A stretch of DNA of 7,381 nucleotides. Origin: Thermoleophilia bacterium (GTDB lineage Bacteria; Actinomycetota; Thermoleophilia; Gaiellales; SKUG01). Under the pieces are notes generated by a model that saw only the letters and a program-made list of their open reading frames with translations, was not told the DNA's origin and ran no database searches. A program made the position numbers and the translations under genes. Numbering within the stretch: position 1 is the stretch's first letter; each line of letters begins with the position of its first letter. Location: positions 1 to 7,381 of the forward strand of contig JAOPYS010000157.1 in assembly GCA_025964465.1 (NCBI GenBank). The letters are read 5' to 3'. Below, one piece after another: positions 1 to 7,381 of this stretch.

Positions 1-146
1 CGGTCGACCGGTCGGCCCCGCTCGCCCCCGACCGCGAGCTGTCGATCGCCGAGCGCCTCGCGCACCTGGACGCCCGGCGCGACGCCGGCGCGATCGACGA
101 CCACGACCACGCCCGCCTGCGCAACGCCCTCGTCACGCGCGGCTGA
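1..146 (+). CDS. C-terminal end of a protein with a SHOCT-like tail (5' partial)
   Basis: An open frame enters from the left edge (first full codon at 3) and stops at TGA 144-146, giving 47 visible codons. The visible residues follow the pattern of the SHOCT short C-terminal domain: an amphipathic helix (IAERLAHLDARRDAG), a turn at AIDDHD, and a second helix (ARLRNALV) ending four residues before the stop. In known families this module sits at the very C terminus of varied, often membrane or cell-surface, proteins and is thought to aid oligomerisation; its exact role is unsettled. The main domain lies outside the window, so no function can be given. The gene converges on the minus-strand RDD gene, with 18 bp between the two stop codons. 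Reading frame and codon bias are convincing; the SHOCT assignment is by eye from a short stretch. Confidence 0.6.
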   Translation, partial: VDRSAPLAPDRELSIAERLAHLDARRDAGAIDDHDHARLRNALVTRG

Positions 147-164
147 CACCGCCGCGCGCCTGCC

Positions 165-977
165 TCACACGAAGGGACCGGTGCGCGGCAGGGCACCGGA
201 GTCGCCGCTGCCGGCAGCGCGAGCCGGTGCCGTCACCGCGTGCGAGGTCGCCAGCGGATCAGCCGCGGCTCCGCCGCCGAGCAGGCCGCGTCGACGCAGC
301 GCCGACGTGCGCACGCACACCGTGCTCGCCATCATGTCGTGCACCGCCTGGTGTCGATCCGACAGCCCGATGGTGAACGCGGTGGCCAGCGATCCCACGC
401 CGCTGCCGACCGTGTTGACCACGAGCTTGGAGCACGAGCGACCGACCGCCTTGCCGGTGGAGATCCGCCCGAGGTGGTTGGAGTCGGCCACCCGGAATCC
501 CGCCATGCGCTGCCCGGGCTTGCCCATCCCGCGCGAGCGCGTCCAGCCGATCTCCCACCCCAGGTAGGTGAGCAGGTACAGCGCGATCACGCCGAACCCG
601 AGGATGCCCGACTCGGCCCCGTTGTCGTCCTCGTCCACGAGCCGGAAGAACTCCTCGAACCCGCTCGGGTCGAGCGCCCACCACAGCAGCGCCGACCCGC
701 CCGCGATCAGGCCGAACACGAACACGACGATGAACCCGTCGAGGAGTGCGGCGCCCAGGCGCGCCCACCACGACGCGTACTCGTCGCCCGCCAGCTCGTC
801 CGTCGACGCCGGCTCGGGCGCGCGGTCCATGCCGGCCGTCGCGAGCGCCCACCCCGTCGGGGTCGCCGGCGGCGCCGGCGCCTCCGGCACGCGCTGGAGG
901 CCGGCCCCGCACGAGTTGCAGAACGCGGCCGAGGCCGGGTTGTTCGCCCGGCACGCCTGACATGTGACCTGCTCCAC
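165..977 (-). CDS. RDD-family membrane protein with N-terminal zinc ribbon
   Basis: A 270-residue protein. Residues 1-25 form a zinc ribbon with two CxxC knuckles (Cys6/Cys9 and Cys20/Cys23). A Pro/Ala-rich linker follows (about 30-65), then an RDD domain (about 68-223) with the first membrane segment near 78-100, a second near 124-145 and a weaker hydrophobic stretch near 187-205. Family hallmarks visible are Arg73 and Asp80 at the first helix, the GKPGQRMAGFRV motif at 152-163, and DRHQAVHDMMASTVCV at 207-222, which carries the second Asp. RDD proteins are integral membrane proteins, mostly of unknown function; transport roles have been suggested for a few members. The start is GTG at 977-975, set by a GGAGG box 7 nt upstream and by the zinc ribbon beginning at residue 6. 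It lies 51 bp downstream of a second RDD gene on the same strand, probably in one transcript. A possible -10 (TACGGT on the minus strand, 1016-1011) lies in that gap without a clear -35. The Gly/Ala-rich tail ends RTGPFV, echoing the neighbour's end. Confidence 0.9.
   Translation of the reverse strand: MEQVTCQACRANNPASAAFCNSCGAGLQRVPEAPAPPATPTGWALATAGMDRAPEPASTDELAGDEYASWWARLGAALLDGFIVVFVFGLIAGGSALLWWALDPSGFEEFFRLVDEDDNGAESGILGFGVIALYLLTYLGWEIGWTRSRGMGKPGQRMAGFRVADSNHLGRISTGKAVGRSCSKLVVNTVGSGVGSLATAFTIGLSDRHQAVHDMMASTVCVRTSALRRRGLLGGGAAADPLATSHAVTAPARAAGSGDSGALPRTGPFV
178..199 (+). terminator. 7-bp GC hairpin downstream of the SHOCT-tail gene, possible terminator
   Basis: CCGGTGC at 178-184 and GCACCGG at 193-199 form a perfect 7-bp inverted repeat around an 8-nt loop, beginning 32 nt after the stop of the + strand gene. 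No T-run follows on either strand, so it is not a classical intrinsic terminator, although actinobacterial terminators often lack the T-run. The repeat lies inside the last codons of the minus-strand RDD gene, so it could also be chance in GC-rich coding sequence. Confidence 0.3.
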
Positions 978-984
978 CCGCGTG

Positions 985-989
985 CCTCC
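985..989 (-). promoter_or_regulatory. Shine-Dalgarno site of the zinc-ribbon RDD gene
   Basis: On the minus strand this reads GGAGG, followed by 7 nt and GTG at 977-975. It fixes a GTG start. The nearest upstream ATG on this strand (994-992) is out of frame. Confidence 0.65.
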
Positions 990-1028
990 GCTGCATCGTT
1001 CGTCTCCGCGACCGTACCCCGATCACGC

Positions 1029-1592
1029 CTACAGGAACGGTCCGCGCACCCCGGTGTCCTCGAACGTCGTGGTCGGTGGCGCCGCCGCCACCGACGCCGC
1101 GGCAGCGAGCGGCGTGGTCGGCGCGACTCCCCGCGGGACGCACACCGTGCCCGTGAGCAGGTCGTGCACCGCCTGCCGCCGCGGGCTCCCCGCGATGGTG
1201 GCGGCGCTCGCCAGCAGGAACAGGCCCCGAAGCGGGATGTTGAGCGCCTTGACTCCGGCGCGCGCGAGCGCCTGCACCGGGGTCACGCGCCCCCCGCCGA
1301 CTCGCTCCACCCGGAACCCCGCGATCCGCTGGCCCGGCTTCGCCATCGCCGGCCCCCCGACCCACGCCACCTCCCAGATCATCCACGGCACCCCGTAGAC
1401 GAGCAGGACCTCCCATCCGTCGAGGTGGCCCGAGACCGAGTGCGAGGGCCTGGCCACCGCCACCACCAACGCGACGACGATCGTCGCCAGCCCGAACGTC
1501 AGGGCCATGACCAGCCAGTCCACGACCCACCCGACGAGGCGGCCGGGCCAGGTGGCATACGCGGAGGCGTTGGGCTCGGTGGCTTCGGGCAT
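1029..1592 (-). CDS. RDD-family membrane protein (no zinc ribbon)
   Basis: A 187-residue protein made almost entirely of an RDD domain. Visible motifs are Arg18 and Asp25 in the first helix region (PGRLVGWVVDW), AKPGQRIAGFRV at 84-95, and RRQAVHDLLTGTVCV at 138-152. Hydrophobic segments lie near 20-47, 61-77 and 117-136. It matches the downstream zinc-ribbon RDD protein in motif order and in the last residues (RGPFL here, RTGPFV there), so the two look like paralogues from an old duplication. This one lacks cysteine knuckles and has a shorter first loop. The start is ATG at 1592-1590, with AGGAAA on the minus strand about 6 nt upstream. The reading frame stays open far upstream, but that stretch is antisense to the DJ-1/PfpI gene and has no RDD similarity, so the longer form is rejected. 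It is the first gene of the likely RDD pair and is divergent from the DJ-1/PfpI gene. Substrate and role are unknown; the membrane location is inferred from the helices. Confidence 0.88.
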   Translation of the reverse strand: MPEATEPNASAYATWPGRLVGWVVDWLVMALTFGLATIVVALVVAVARPSHSVSGHLDGWEVLLVYGVPWMIWEVAWVGGPAMAKPGQRIAGFRVERVGGGRVTPVQALARAGVKALNIPLRGLFLLASAATIAGSPRRQAVHDLLTGTVCVPRGVAPTTPLAAAASVAAAPPTTTFEDTGVRGPFL

Positions 1593-1661
1593 GGAGGTTT
1601 CCTGCCCACCGTCGGAGGAATCGTCCCGCCGACGACACCCACGCCACACAAGGATCCCCAC
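1593..1661. promoter_or_regulatory. Divergent intergenic region between RDD gene and DJ-1/PfpI gene
   Basis: These 69 bp separate two divergent starts and should hold promoters for both. Visible signals are AGGA at 1651-1654 (7 nt before the ATG at 1662) and AGGAAA on the minus strand before the RDD start. CGTCGG (1610-1615) and CCGACG (1629-1634) make a 6-bp inverted repeat with a 13-nt spacer, possibly an operator but possibly chance. I see no convincing -10/-35 pair on either strand. Confidence 0.35.
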
Positions 1662-2324
1662 ATGACCGACCAGCTCGAAGGCAAGCGCATCGCGTTCCTC
1701 GCCACCGACGGCGTGGAGCAGGTCGAGCTCACCGCACCGTGGGAGGCGCTCGAGGACGCCGGCGCGCAGCTGACCCTCGTGTCGCTCAGGTCGGGGACGA
1801 TCCAGGGCTTCAACAACGACGTCGAGGAAGGTGACACCTTCGACGTGGACCAGACGGTCTCGTCCGCGCTCGCCACCGACTTCGACGGCCTCGTGCTGCC
1901 CGGCGGCACGACCAACCCCGACAAGCTGCGGCAGGACGCGGACGCCGTCGACTTCGTGAAGGCGTTCGCCGAGACGGGCAAGCCGATCGGTGCGATCTGC
2001 CACGGACCGTGGATGCTCGTCGAGGCGGGCATCGCCGACGGCCACACGCTCACGAGCTACCCGAGCCTCAAGACCGACATCGAGAACGCCGGCGGCACGT
2101 GGGTCGACGAGGAGGTGCACGTGGACGAGGGCATCGTCACCAGCCGCACGCCCGACGACCTCGACGCCTTCTGCGCCAAGCTGGTCGAGGAGTTCGGCGA
2201 GGGCGTGCACGAGCAGCTCGCCGAGGACATGGACGACGACGACGAGGACGTCGACGTGGACCTCGACGACGACGAGGCCGACTCCATCGCCACCACCGCC
2301 GGGCTGGCGCTCGGCGACGACTGA
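1662..2324 (+). CDS. DJ-1/PfpI-family protein (class I glutamine-amidotransferase-like) with acidic C-terminal tail
   Basis: A 220-residue cytoplasmic protein. Residues 7-182 follow the PfpI/DJ-1 fold closely. The opening strand (RIAFLATDGVEQVEL, 9-23) contains Glu19, matching the active-site Glu of PfpI proteins. VLPGG at 78-82 is the oxyanion region. The nucleophile elbow AICHGP (111-116) has Cys113 and His114. TSYPSLKTDI (131-140) and WVDEEVHVDEGIVTSRTP (147-164) match the family's later conserved blocks. Members include intracellular proteases, glyoxalase/deglycase-type enzymes and stress proteins; the sequence does not tell which activity applies. Family members usually end near residue 180. 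This one adds a tail of nearly pure Asp/Glu (189-207) and a short hydrophobic end (SIATTAGLALGDD). The start is ATG with AGGA 7 nt upstream. The frame is open upstream, but that part is antisense to the RDD genes. The gene stands alone: divergent from the RDD pair, with typA 80 bp downstream having its own promoter-like signal. Confidence 0.92.
   Translation: MTDQLEGKRIAFLATDGVEQVELTAPWEALEDAGAQLTLVSLRSGTIQGFNNDVEEGDTFDVDQTVSSALATDFDGLVLPGGTTNPDKLRQDADAVDFVKAFAETGKPIGAICHGPWMLVEAGIADGHTLTSYPSLKTDIENAGGTWVDEEVHVDEGIVTSRTPDDLDAFCAKLVEEFGEGVHEQLAEDMDDDDEDVDVDLDDDEADSIATTAGLALGDD
2232..2282 (+). repeat. Low-complexity GAC/GAG run encoding the acidic tail
   Basis: Four in-frame GAC codons at 2232-2243 begin a stretch of mostly Asp and Glu codons (residues 191-207 of the DJ-1/PfpI protein), interspersed with single Val, Leu and Ala codons. 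The trinucleotide repetition suggests growth by slippage and could vary in length between strains. Confidence 0.55.
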
Positions 2325-2370
2325 CCGGGCGACCGTACCCCCACCCCCGGCCGGGACGGGCCAAACCGCG

Positions 2371-2398
2371 CTGGCACGTGCTCGCGGCCTGCTACCCT
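2371..2398 (+). promoter_or_regulatory. Predicted promoter of typA, leaderless
   Basis: A -35-like CTGGCA (2371-2376), a 16-nt spacer and TACCCT (2393-2398, fits TANNNT) end 6 nt before the GTG at 2405. Transcription would then begin at or next to the start codon, giving an mRNA without a leader. This fits the absence of any Shine-Dalgarno sequence before typA. The element before the ABC ATPase gene has the same layout, which raises confidence. The 80-bp gap (2325-2404) otherwise shows only C/G-rich sequence with a 10-bp palindrome at 2346-2355 and no clear terminator. Confidence 0.5.
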
Positions 2399-2404
2399 TC
2401 CGGG

Positions 2405-4345
<1,941 letters not shown>

Positions 4346-4410
4346 TTCCCCGATAGCCCGGTAGGCGGCCGAAGGGGATGACGGCCGGGACGATAACCGG
4401 GGGCACCACC
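4346..4410 (+). other. Intergenic region typA to small hypothetical gene
   Basis: This region holds a weak hairpin, TCCCC (4347-4351) with GGGGA (4374-4378), too long-looped and without a T-run to call a terminator. It also holds an imperfect direct repeat: CGATAGCCCGG (4351-4361) and CGATAACCGGG (4391-4401), 9 of 11 bases identical, exactly 40 bp apart. An in-frame ATG at 4378 touches GAAGGGG directly, which is too close for a normal ribosome binding site. GGGGG at 4399-4403 lies 7 nt before the ATG at 4411. I see no strong promoter, so the next gene may be read through from typA. Confidence 0.3.
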
Positions 4411-4851
4411 ATGTCGATGACCATCCGTCAGTACGTCGATCACGCGGCGAACAGCTACGTGGAGCGGTCAGTGCAGACCAGCGTCGAGGGCGGGGTCGCC
4501 ACCGCGGCGCGCTCGGTCGAACGCGGGATCCACAACCCGGCGAACGTGTTCACGGGGATGCTCCACCTGCCCTTCATCCCCGAGCCGCACTTCACGACCT
4601 CGCGGGTCGTCACCGAAGCCTCCGGGCCGGTGGCCGAAGCCGTCGGGGCCCTGGAGAAGCTGGGCGCCCAGCACGGGATCGACGGCATCAGCATGTACGG
4701 CGAGCACGCCACGTCGGGCCTCGTGCGCTTCGTCGGCAGCGGCGGCGCGTTCGAGGGCGGCGGCCAGGTCACCAAGCGCATCGGCGCAGGCACGGTGGAG
4801 CAGCTCACGGAAGCGGCCGGCAAGGTCATCGCCGCGCTTGCCCACCGCTGA
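4411..4851 (+). CDS. Hypothetical protein of about 146 residues, unrecognised
   Basis: I do not recognise this family. With the start at ATG 4411 the protein has 146 residues, no signal peptide, no membrane segment and no cysteine. Visible features are an N-terminal part likely to be helical (IRQYVDHAANSYVERSVQTS, 5-24), a conserved-looking central stretch rich in Pro, Phe and His (HLPFIPEPHF, 52-61), a Gly-rich loop (109-118, GSGGAFEGGG) and a C-terminal helix (VEQLTEAAGKVIAALAHR). It looks like a soluble, compact alpha/beta protein. The frame shows normal third-position GC bias, which supports a real gene. Start choice is uncertain: ATG 4378 would add 11 Gly/Thr-rich residues but has an abutting ribosome binding site; ATG 4411 has GGGGG 7 nt upstream; ATG 4417 is also possible. 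It follows typA by 65 bp on the same strand, and its 3' end overlaps the -35-like element of the ABC gene. The link to typA or to the exporter is positional only. Confidence 0.75.
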   Translation: MSMTIRQYVDHAANSYVERSVQTSVEGGVATAARSVERGIHNPANVFTGMLHLPFIPEPHFTTSRVVTEASGPVAEAVGALEKLGAQHGIDGISMYGEHATSGLVRFVGSGGAFEGGGQVTKRIGAGTVEQLTEAAGKVIAALAHR

Positions 4852-4864
4852 CACCCGCTAGTGT
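4837..4864 (+). promoter_or_regulatory. Predicted promoter of the ABC exporter operon, leaderless
   Basis: CTTGCC (4837-4842), a 16-nt spacer and TAGTGT (4859-4864, fits TANNNT) end 6 nt before ATG 4871. There is no Shine-Dalgarno sequence in the 19-bp gap. The -35-like part lies in the last codons of the upstream hypothetical gene. Spacing and the GCGCTkGC context are the same as before typA. Confidence 0.5.
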
Positions 4865-4870
4865 GGCCGC

Positions 4871-5650
4871 ATGGCCACCTCCCTCGCGAACACCACTGCC
4901 GAATTCGACGGCCCCGCTGCCTCCGTGCGCGGGGCCGTCAAGGTCTACGGCAAGGGGGACACCCGCGTGCGGGCCCTCGACGGCGTCGACCTGGAGCTGC
5001 CGCGCGGCGGGTTCACCGCCGTCATGGGCCCCTCGGGCTCGGGCAAGTCGACCCTCATGCACTGCATGGCGGGGCTCGACCGCCTGACCGAGGGCGAGGC
5101 CACCATCGGCGGCGAGCCCCTCGAGAAGCTCAAGGACGCCGCACTCACCAAGCTGCGGCGGCGCAAGGTCGGCTTCATCTTCCAGGCCTACAACCTCGTG
5201 CAGACCCTCACCGCGCGCGAGAACATCGAGCTGCCGCTGCGCCTCGACGGCAAGTCGCCCGACCCGGCGTGGTTCGCGGAGGTCACCGACCGCCTCGGCC
5301 TGACCGGTCGCCTCGAGCACACGCCCACCGAGCTCTCCGGCGGGCAGCAGCAGCGCGTCGCGGTCGCCCGCGCGCTCGTGTGCCGCCCCGCCGTGATCTT
5401 CGCGGACGAGCCGACCGGCAACCTGGACCAGACCTCCAGCGCCGAGGTGCTCGCGCTCATGCGCGCCGCCGTCGACGACTACGGGCAGACCATCGTCATG
5501 GTGACGCACGACGCTACCTCGGCGAGCGTGGCCGACCGCGTCCTCTTCCTCTTCGACGGCAAGGTCGTCGAGCACCTCGACCACCCCACCGCGGACGACG
5601 TCTTCGAGCGCATGCGCGCCCTGTCGGCCCGCGCGGGCCAGGGGTCCTGA
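4871..5650 (+). CDS. ABC exporter ATP-binding protein, MacB/LolD/FtsE type
   Basis: A 259-residue cytoplasmic ATPase that should drive the FtsX-like permease encoded 1 bp downstream. All ABC motifs are intact: A-loop Tyr26, Walker A GPSGSGKST (53-61), Q-loop Gln105 in FQAYNLV, signature LSGGQQQ (155-161), Walker B VIFADE (175-180) followed by PTGNLD (181-186), and H-loop His213 in VTHD. The FQAYNLVQTLTARENIELP stretch (104-122) is typical of the MacB/LolD/YtrE branch that pairs with FtsX-like permeases. Such pairs export peptides, antibiotics or lipids, or regulate cell-wall enzymes; the sequence does not reveal the substrate. Length is slightly above the family's usual 220-250 residues because of a 15-residue N-terminal extension and a tail past residue 235. 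Start ATG 4871 is supported by the promoter-like box 6 nt upstream. It is the first gene of a two-gene (or longer) operon. Confidence 0.95.
   Translation: MATSLANTTAEFDGPAASVRGAVKVYGKGDTRVRALDGVDLELPRGGFTAVMGPSGSGKSTLMHCMAGLDRLTEGEATIGGEPLEKLKDAALTKLRRRKVGFIFQAYNLVQTLTARENIELPLRLDGKSPDPAWFAEVTDRLGLTGRLEHTPTELSGGQQQRVAVARALVCRPAVIFADEPTGNLDQTSSAEVLALMRAAVDDYGQTIVMVTHDATSASVADRVLFLFDGKVVEHLDHPTADDVFERMRALSARAGQGS
5640..5644 (+). promoter_or_regulatory. Shine-Dalgarno site of the permease gene
   Basis: AGGGG lies inside the last codons of the ATPase gene, 7 nt before GTG 5652. It decides the GTG start of the permease. With only 1 nt between the TGA of the ATPase gene and this GTG, the two are likely translationally coupled. 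Confidence 0.6.
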
Positions 5651-5651
5651 C

Positions 5652-7381
5652 GTGCTCAACGTCGCATGGAAGGGCGTCCTCGCACGAAAGCTGCGGCTGG
5701 TCCTGACCAGCGTGGCGGTCGTGCTCGGCGTGGGCATGGTGTCCGGCGCGTTCTTCCTCACCGACTCGCTGCGCTCGAGCTTCGACACCCTCTTCACCGA
5801 GGCGGCGCAGGGCATCGACGTGCAGGTGCAGGGCACCGAGTACAAGCGCCTCGTGCAGGAACAGCTCAAGAACGGGCCCGCCTCCGTCCCCATCGACCTC
5901 GCCAAGGTCGGCGCGGAGCCCGAGCTGGCGGACCGCATCAAGGACGTGTCCGGCGTGAAGGCGGTGGCCGGCAGCGTGTTCGAGCTCGGTGCGCAGCCCC
6001 TCGACAAGCACGGCAAGCCGATCGGGGGCGGCGGCGCGCCCACCTTCGCCGCCAACTGGGTGCCCGAGGCCACCGACATCGGCGCGCTGCGCATCACGAA
6101 GGGTCGGGCCCCGAAGGCCGACGAGGTGATGCTCGACGAGGTGACGCTGAAGCGCGGCAAGTACCACGTGGGCGACAAGGTCCGCGTGCTCATCCAGGGC
6201 GGGCGCAAGTCCGACACGTTCCGCATCTCGGGCGCCGTCCGGTTCGGTTCGTCCGGCAACCTCAACGGCGCGTCGATCACCGTCTTCCAGACTGCGCGCG
6301 TGCAACAGCTGCTCGACATGGGCGACCGCTTCACCGCGATCGAGGTGCAGGCGCGCTCGGGCGTGACGCAGGAGACCCTCAAGCGGCGCATCAAGCAGCG
6401 CCTCGGGGCCGACTACGACGTCATCACGGGCGAGGAGTTCACGCAGGAGCAGACCGACTCGATCGACACGAGCTTCCTCTCGACCCTGCAGAGCTTCATC
6501 CTCGGCTTCGCGGCCGTCGCGGTCTTCGTCGGCGCCTTCGTGATCTTCAACACGTTCACCATCCTCGTCGGGCAGCGCACCCGCGAGTTCGGGCTCCTGC
6601 GCGCCATCGGGGCGGGTCGTCGACAGATCATGGGCATCGTCGCCATCGAGGCGTTCGTCACGGGGCTCGTCGCGTCGACGCTCGGGATCGTGACGGGGTT
6701 CGGGCTCGCCAACCTGCTCCGCGCGATCATCAACCACGCATCCGGGGGCGGGTTCCCGGACGGCCCGTTCACGCTGGCGCCGCGCACCGTCATCGCCTCG
6801 TACGCGGTCGGCCTCGTCGTCACGATGGTCGCGTGCATCGTCCCCGCGTGGCGCGCGTCGCGCCTGTCGCCGCTCGAGGCGCTGCGCACGAACTCGGCGC
6901 TCGCCGGTCGCGGCTGGAAGGCCCCGGCCGTCGGCACCGTCATGCTGCTCGTCGGCGGCGGCCTCGTCGGGCTCGGGTTCTCCGCGGGTGACGATGCGTC
7001 CGTGTCGCACGTGCTGTCGAGCATCGGCGGCGGCTTCGCCATAGCCATCATCGGCATCGCGCTGCTCTCGCGCATCTTCATCGTCCCCGTCACCAAGGTG
7101 TTCGCCCTCGTGCTCGGTCACGGCACCGCCGGGCGCCTCGCCACCGGCAACGTCCTGCGCAACCGGGCGCGCTCGGCGACCACTGCCTCGGCGCTGATGA
7201 TCGGCCTCGCCCTCGCCTCCCTCGTGCTGGTCTTCTACGCCTCGCTGCAGGCGACCATCGACCACCAGATCGACGAGGTGCTCGGCGCTGACATCACCGT
7301 CTTCAACACGACCACGCTCTCCTCGGGCATCGGCACCGTCGAGCAGTCGACCGTCGACGAGATGCGCCGGACGAAGGGCGT
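5652..7381 (+). CDS. FtsX-like ABC exporter permease (3' partial)
   Basis: An open frame from GTG 5652 to the window end, 576 full codons, truncated only by the window. Residues 1-14 are cytoplasmic and basic (WKGVLARKLRLV), followed by membrane helix 1 (about 15-35). A large extracytoplasmic MacB-type domain spans about 36-275. Three helices of the FtsX core follow (about 281-305, 326-355, 378-400), with the conserved block REFGLLRAIGAGRRQI (311-326) after the first of them and PAWRASRLSPLEALR (398-412) after the third. Further helices lie near 426-445 and 458-480. Then NVLRNRARSATTASALMIG (500-518) opens a second, duplicated half with a helix at about 512-532 and the start of a second outer domain. 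This two-unit layout is that of actinobacterial permeases of about 800-850 residues, so about 270 residues are probably missing. With the ATPase 1 bp upstream it should form a type VII (MacB-like) mechanotransmitting transporter in the cytoplasmic membrane. Substrate unknown. Confidence 0.94.
   Translation, partial: MLNVAWKGVLARKLRLVLTSVAVVLGVGMVSGAFFLTDSLRSSFDTLFTEAAQGIDVQVQGTEYKRLVQEQLKNGPASVPIDLAKVGAEPELADRIKDVSGVKAVAGSVFELGAQPLDKHGKPIGGGGAPTFAANWVPEATDIGALRITKGRAPKADEVMLDEVTLKRGKYHVGDKVRVLIQGGRKSDTFRISGAVRFGSSGNLNGASITVFQTARVQQLLDMGDRFTAIEVQARSGVTQETLKRRIKQRLGADYDVITGEEFTQEQTDSIDTSFLSTLQSFILGFAAVAVFVGAFVIFNTFTILVGQRTREFGLLRAIGAGRRQIMGIVAIEAFVTGLVASTLGIVTGFGLANLLRAIINHASGGGFPDGPFTLAPRTVIASYAVGLVVTMVACIVPAWRASRLSPLEALRTNSALAGRGWKAPAVGTVMLLVGGGLVGLGFSAGDDASVSHVLSSIGGGFAIAIIGIALLSRIFIVPVTKVFALVLGHGTAGRLATGNVLRNRARSATTASALMIGLALASLVLVFYASLQATIDHQIDEVLGADITVFNTTTLSSGIGTVEQSTVDEMRRTKG

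Noticed and set aside
240..1661. A long + strand open frame running into the DJ-1/PfpI gene without a stop
   Set aside because: It is antisense to both RDD genes, is extremely Arg/Pro/His-rich, matches no fold, and a good ATG with AGGA box exists at 1662.
1593..2210. Upstream extension of the ribbon-less RDD protein by about 200 residues
   Set aside because: The added part is antisense to the DJ-1/PfpI gene and shows no domain; ATG 1592 has a ribosome binding site.
2346..2355. 10-bp palindrome CCCGGCCGGG between the DJ-1/PfpI gene and typA
   Set aside because: No loop and no T-run, and such palindromes are expected often in DNA of this GC content; not called as a terminator or operator.
5514..7265. 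A long minus-strand open frame opposite the permease, and a + strand one at 5666-6991
   Set aside because: Both are shadow frames; the frame from GTG 5652 carries clear membrane helices and FtsX motifs to the window end.

Overview
The window is ordinary-looking chromosomal DNA from a very GC-rich bacterium, most likely an actinobacterium. This is inferred from the strong G/C bias at third codon positions, the GTG starts, the large ABC/FtsX-type exporter with an actinobacterial-style permease, TANNNT-type -10 boxes, and what look like leaderless transcripts. Nothing fixes the genus; a deep-branching actinobacterial class is possible but is a guess. I see no tRNA, rRNA, CRISPR array, insertion sequence, phage gene or clear transfer boundary.

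Left part (1-1592). The window opens in the last 47 codons of a + strand gene whose end resembles a SHOCT short C-terminal domain. It converges on two consecutive minus-strand genes, both RDD-family membrane proteins. The upstream one (1592 to 1029) is a bare RDD protein. The downstream one (977 to 165) has an N-terminal four-cysteine zinc ribbon before its RDD domain. They are 51 bp apart, look like a tandem paralogous pair, and share the same C-terminal end (Gly-Pro-Phe-Leu/Val).

Middle part (1593-4851). A 69 bp divergent gap separates the RDD pair from a DJ-1/PfpI-family gene that carries an unusual, very acidic C-terminal tail. Next comes the complete translational GTPase gene typA/bipA, which starts at a GTG placed directly after a -10-like box with no Shine-Dalgarno sequence. 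After typA lies a small soluble protein of about 146 residues that I do not recognise.

Right part (4852-7381). An ABC exporter ATPase of the MacB/LolD/FtsE type is followed after 1 bp by its FtsX-like permease, which runs off the window end after 576 codons. These two form an operon and should make one membrane complex. The ATPase gene has the same promoter-to-start geometry as typA: a GCGCTkGC element, 25 nt to a GCTANNNT box, then exactly 6 nt to the start codon. That shared architecture is the most distinctive signal in the window. I did not find a convincing new multi-gene system here.
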